A DNA stretch of 14,357 bases from an uncultured Gemmatimonadota bacterium (GTDB lineage Bacteria > Gemmatimonadota > Gemmatimonadetes > Gemmatimonadales > GWC2-71-9), in the NCBI GenBank assembly GCA_946479825.1, contig CAMLHU010000023.1, positions 1-14,357 on the forward strand. Direction: 5' to 3'. This document shows positions 12,312 through 14,357 of the stretch, piece after piece (the first letter of the stretch is position 1; each line of letters begins with the position of its first letter). Made by a program: the position numbers and the translations under genes. Below the pieces are notes generated by a model. The model saw only the letters and a list, made by a program, of their open reading frames with translations, ran no database searches and was not told where the DNA came from.

Positions 12312-12988
12312 CGGGCCGCCTCGGCGCATTCCGCCAGCGCGGCGGCCGGATCTGCGGCGTGCAGCAGCGGCCGCCCGATCACCAGATGGGTGGCCCCCGC
12401 CCGCGCGGCCTCGGCGGGCGTCGCGGTGCGAGCCTGGTCCCCCGCCGGGTCGCCGGCGCGCCGGATGCCCGGCACGACGATCCAGCGATCGGGGCCGAGC
12501 GCGGAGCGCACCACCGCCACCTCGAGCGGAGAGCAGACGATGCCCCGGAGCCCGGCGGCGCCCGCCACCCGGGCGAGCCGCTCGACCTCCGCCGCCGGTT
12601 CCACCCGCGACCGTCCCACGGCCGCCGCGTACGAGTCGGCGTCGTGCGAGGTGAGGACGGTGACACCCACGATGCCCAGGTCGGAGCCCGCAGCCCGGGC
12701 CGCGGCCTCGAGCATCGCGCGCCCGCCCAGCGTATGCACCGTCGCCATCCGCACGCCGAGGGCGCGCGCCGCCTCGACCGCGCCGCTGACGGTGTTCGGG
12801 ATGTCGTGCCACTTGAGGTCGAGGAACACCGAGAGGCCCCGCGCGGTGAGCTCGCGTGCGAACCCGGCCCCCTCGCGGGTGATCAGCACCGACCCGACCT
12901 TGACCCACCTGAGCAGGGGCACCCGGTCGAGCCACCGCAGCGCGTCGTCGCGGGTGGGGAGGTCGAGGGCGGCGATGATCTCAGCCAT
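12308..12988 (-). CDS. pyrF: Orotidine 5'-phosphate decarboxylase
   Basis: A 226-residue TIM-barrel enzyme that performs the last step of UMP synthesis, OMP to UMP plus CO2. IIAALDLP opens the first strand. Lys30 and the catalytic DLKWHDIPNTV motif (57-67; Asp57, Lys59, Asp62) form the charged network that drives decarboxylation. VVPGIRRAGDPAGDQARTATP (171-191) and VIGRPLLHA (203-211, with Arg206) bind the phosphate. The length and motifs fit the short bacterial type. I chose the ATG at 12988, which overlaps the pyrD end by eight bases and has GGAG seven bases upstream. A GTG at 12994 lies too close to that Shine-Dalgarno. It follows pyrD, the preceding pathway enzyme but one. Confidence 0.97.
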   Translation of the reverse strand: MAEIIAALDLPTRDDALRWLDRVPLLRWVKVGSVLITREGAGFARELTARGLSVFLDLKWHDIPNTVSGAVEAARALGVRMATVHTLGGRAMLEAAARAAGSDLGIVGVTVLTSHDADSYAAAVGRSRVEPAAEVERLARVAGAAGLRGIVCSPLEVAVVRSALGPDRWIVVPGIRRAGDPAGDQARTATPAEAARAGATHLVIGRPLLHAADPAAALAECAEAAR

Positions 12989-13847
12989 TGTCACGCTCCA
13001 GGGCCTGCGCCACCCGTACCGGCAAGCGGGGGTCGGCCAGGCCGGCGGTGCCGATGGCCACCAGTGCCGCGCCGGCGCGCAGGTACTGACGCGCGTCGGC
13101 GGCGGTGCGGATCCCCCCCACCCCGATGATCGGCACCCCGGGCAGCCGTTCGGCCACGAGCCGCGTGGCCAGCACGCCGACGGGAAGGAGCGGCGGTCCG
13201 CTCACCCCGCCGCGGCCGCGGCCGAGCCGCTCCGCCCCCGCTTCGTCGGTGAGCGTGCCCGGCATCGTGTTGACGAGCGAGACGCCGTGGGCCCCCGCCG
13301 CGCAGGCCGCCTCCGCCATCGCGGGGATGTCGGGGAGCGCCGGCGAGAGCTTGGCGAGCACCGGGCGCGAGGTCTCCCGCCGGCAGGCGGCGACGATCCG
13401 CGCCACCGCCGCCGGGTCGGCGCCGAACTCGAGGCCGCCGGCGGAGGTGTTGGGGCACGAGAGGTTGAGCTCGAACGCCGTGATCGCGTCGAACTCGGCG
13501 AGCCCCGCCACGACCTTCGCGTACTCATCCTCGACGAAGCCGACCACGTTGACCAGCACCGGGAGGTCGGGGTGGTGGGTGAAGAGCCACGGCAGCTCGC
13601 GGGTCCGGACGGCGGCCAGCCCGGGATTGGCGAGCCCGACCGAGTTGAGCATCCCGCCGGCGAACTCCGCCACCCGGGGCGCCGGATTGCCGTGGCGGGG
13701 CTCGAGCGAGACGGCCTTGGTCACGATCCCGCCCAGGCGGTCGAGGTCGGTCACCCCGGCGAGTTCGCGTCCATATCCGGCGGTGCCGGCCGCGAGGAGG
13801 ACGGGATTCCGGAACCGGCGGCCGAAGAGCTCACGCATCGCGGTCAC
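12981..13847 (-). CDS. pyrD: Dihydroorotate dehydrogenase, class 1B catalytic subunit
   Basis: A 288-residue FMN enzyme that oxidises dihydroorotate to orotate. NPVLLAAGTAGYG (14-26), TKAVSLEPRHGNPAPR (43-58) and MLNSVGLANPG (66-76) bind FMN and substrate. The catalytic base is Cys131 in ELNLSCPNTSAGG, which marks class 1 (class 2 uses Ser). Lys166 in AKLSP, VNTMPG, GGVSGPPLLP (213-222) and GVGGIRTAADA (242-252) complete the FMN site. The overall pattern is closer to class 1B than 1A. Class 1B normally works with the iron-sulphur/FAD subunit PyrK, which is not in the window. The start at GTG 13847 shares GTGA with the upstream stop and fits the family N-terminus best; an ATG at 13838 would remove three residues. 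Confidence 0.95.
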   Translation of the reverse strand: MTAMRELFGRRFRNPVLLAAGTAGYGRELAGVTDLDRLGGIVTKAVSLEPRHGNPAPRVAEFAGGMLNSVGLANPGLAAVRTRELPWLFTHHPDLPVLVNVVGFVEDEYAKVVAGLAEFDAITAFELNLSCPNTSAGGLEFGADPAAVARIVAACRRETSRPVLAKLSPALPDIPAMAEAACAAGAHGVSLVNTMPGTLTDEAGAERLGRGRGGVSGPPLLPVGVLATRLVAERLPGVPIIGVGGIRTAADARQYLRAGAALVAIGTAGLADPRLPVRVAQALERDNG

Positions 13848-14357
13848 TTGAGGTCCAGGGTATCGCGCAGCACCCGACCGCGCCGGACCGGACGCGCGGG
13901 GGGCGCCGCGGTCCGCGCATCTGCGAACTTGCGGAGCGAATCCTCGAGCACCCGGAATCCTGGGGCCGCCAGGCCGTGGACCGCCAGCACGTACGGGCTT
14001 GCGGGATACCGGGCGTCGAGCAGCGCGCTCACCGAATCGGCGGCGGCGGGATCGAGCTGCGCGAGCGCGAGGAGCGCCTTGGGGGCGTACGGCGATGCCG
14101 GGGCCCGCTCCGCCAGCCGGCGAAAGAGCTCCGTCGCGATCCGCGTCGCGCCGAGCGAATCGCGCATCGCCTCCGCGCCGAGGAAGGTGCGGAGGTCGCC
14201 GGCGGGCGCCGTCGGGTCGAGCGAATCGTACTCGGCGCGGAGGCGCTGGATGAGCTGCAGGCGGCGTTCGACGTCGTAGGACCCCGGCCCGCTCACCACC
14301 GGCGTCAGGACCGCGATCGCGGAGTCGAGCGCGGCGGGACCGGCGGCGCTCGTCACC
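13844..14357 (-). CDS. TPR-like hypothetical protein, C-terminal part (5' end outside the window)
   Basis: About 171 codons are visible and the frame is open to the right edge, so the true start is probably beyond it. A GTG at 14356 exists but there is nothing to support it. The visible part is alanine- and leucine-rich. Helical pairs such as ATELFRRLAERAPASPYAPK then ALLALAQLDPAAADSVSALL then DARYPASPYVLAVHGL look like two degenerate tetratricopeptide (BamD/YbgF-like) repeats, with the P-x-SPYA/V spacing typical of them. The end is basic (RRGRVLRDTLDLK). Such proteins often serve as outer-membrane or periplasmic scaffolds, but that is not shown here. Its stop overlaps the pyrD start as GTGA, so it seems to be co-translated with pyrD. 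Confidence 0.65.
   Translation of the reverse strand, partial: VTSAAGPAALDSAIAVLTPVVSGPGSYDVERRLQLIQRLRAEYDSLDPTAPAGDLRTFLGAEAMRDSLGATRIATELFRRLAERAPASPYAPKALLALAQLDPAAADSVSALLDARYPASPYVLAVHGLAAPGFRVLEDSLRKFADARTAAPPARPVRRGRVLRDTLDLK

Noticed and set aside
11838..14279. An 813-codon open frame on the plus strand
   Set aside because: It lies antisense to the pyrD-pyrF region, changes composition along its length and shows no motif. Stop codons are simply scarce at this G+C content.

Overview
The window is GC-rich bacterial chromosomal DNA (about 70% G+C by eye). It is packed almost end to end with genes, nearly all on the minus strand. The lone plus-strand gene is rpmB. No phage, insertion sequence, CRISPR, tRNA or rRNA signal was found. 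The gene content is a housekeeping block next to a surface-sugar block. A Gram-negative-type envelope is suggested by the D-rhamnose and amino-uronic-acid sugar genes and by secreted or TPR-like small proteins. The style of the proteins and the short rpmJ-rpsM-rpsK-rpsD-rpoA-rplQ cluster made me think of Gemmatimonadota, but that is an impression, not a proof.

Layout in the direction of minus-strand transcription (right to left). (1) 14357-11877: the C-terminal part of a TPR-like protein, then pyrD (class 1B), pyrF and a small exported NTF2-like protein. Their ends overlap by 4 to 8 bases, so they look like one operon. (2) 11876-11750: a short intergenic region with a good promoter (TATATT -10 box). 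(3) 11749-8766: rpmJ, rpsM, rpsK, rpsD, rpoA and rplQ, the alpha operon without infA or secY, closed by a strong hairpin terminator at 8708-8740. (4) 8470-8661: rpmB on the plus strand with its own promoter. It converges on the same terminator, which appears to work in both directions. (5) 8372-1: gmd, rmd, carB, a WbpD-like acetyltransferase, a WbpE-like aminotransferase, ugd and the first 34 codons of an NAD-dependent epimerase. Most junctions are 4 to 17 base overlaps.

Together block 5 supplies activated sugars: GDP-D-rhamnose from GDP-mannose (Gmd + Rmd), a 3-acetamido sugar nucleotide (WbpE + WbpD types), and UDP-glucuronate with probably a product derived from it (Ugd + the SDR epimerase). 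No glycosyltransferases, flippase or polymerase lie inside the window. The carB gene is the odd one out. It encodes the large subunit of carbamoyl-phosphate synthase, yet it lies in the middle of the sugar genes and overlaps rmd by 17 bases, while pyrD and pyrF lie about 6 kb away. No carA, pyrB, pyrC or pyrK is visible.

I see no convincing evidence of a new biological system. The most useful observations are the carB placement, the rearranged alpha-operon context, the promoter and bidirectional terminator, an intergenic palindrome, and a few residue-level oddities.
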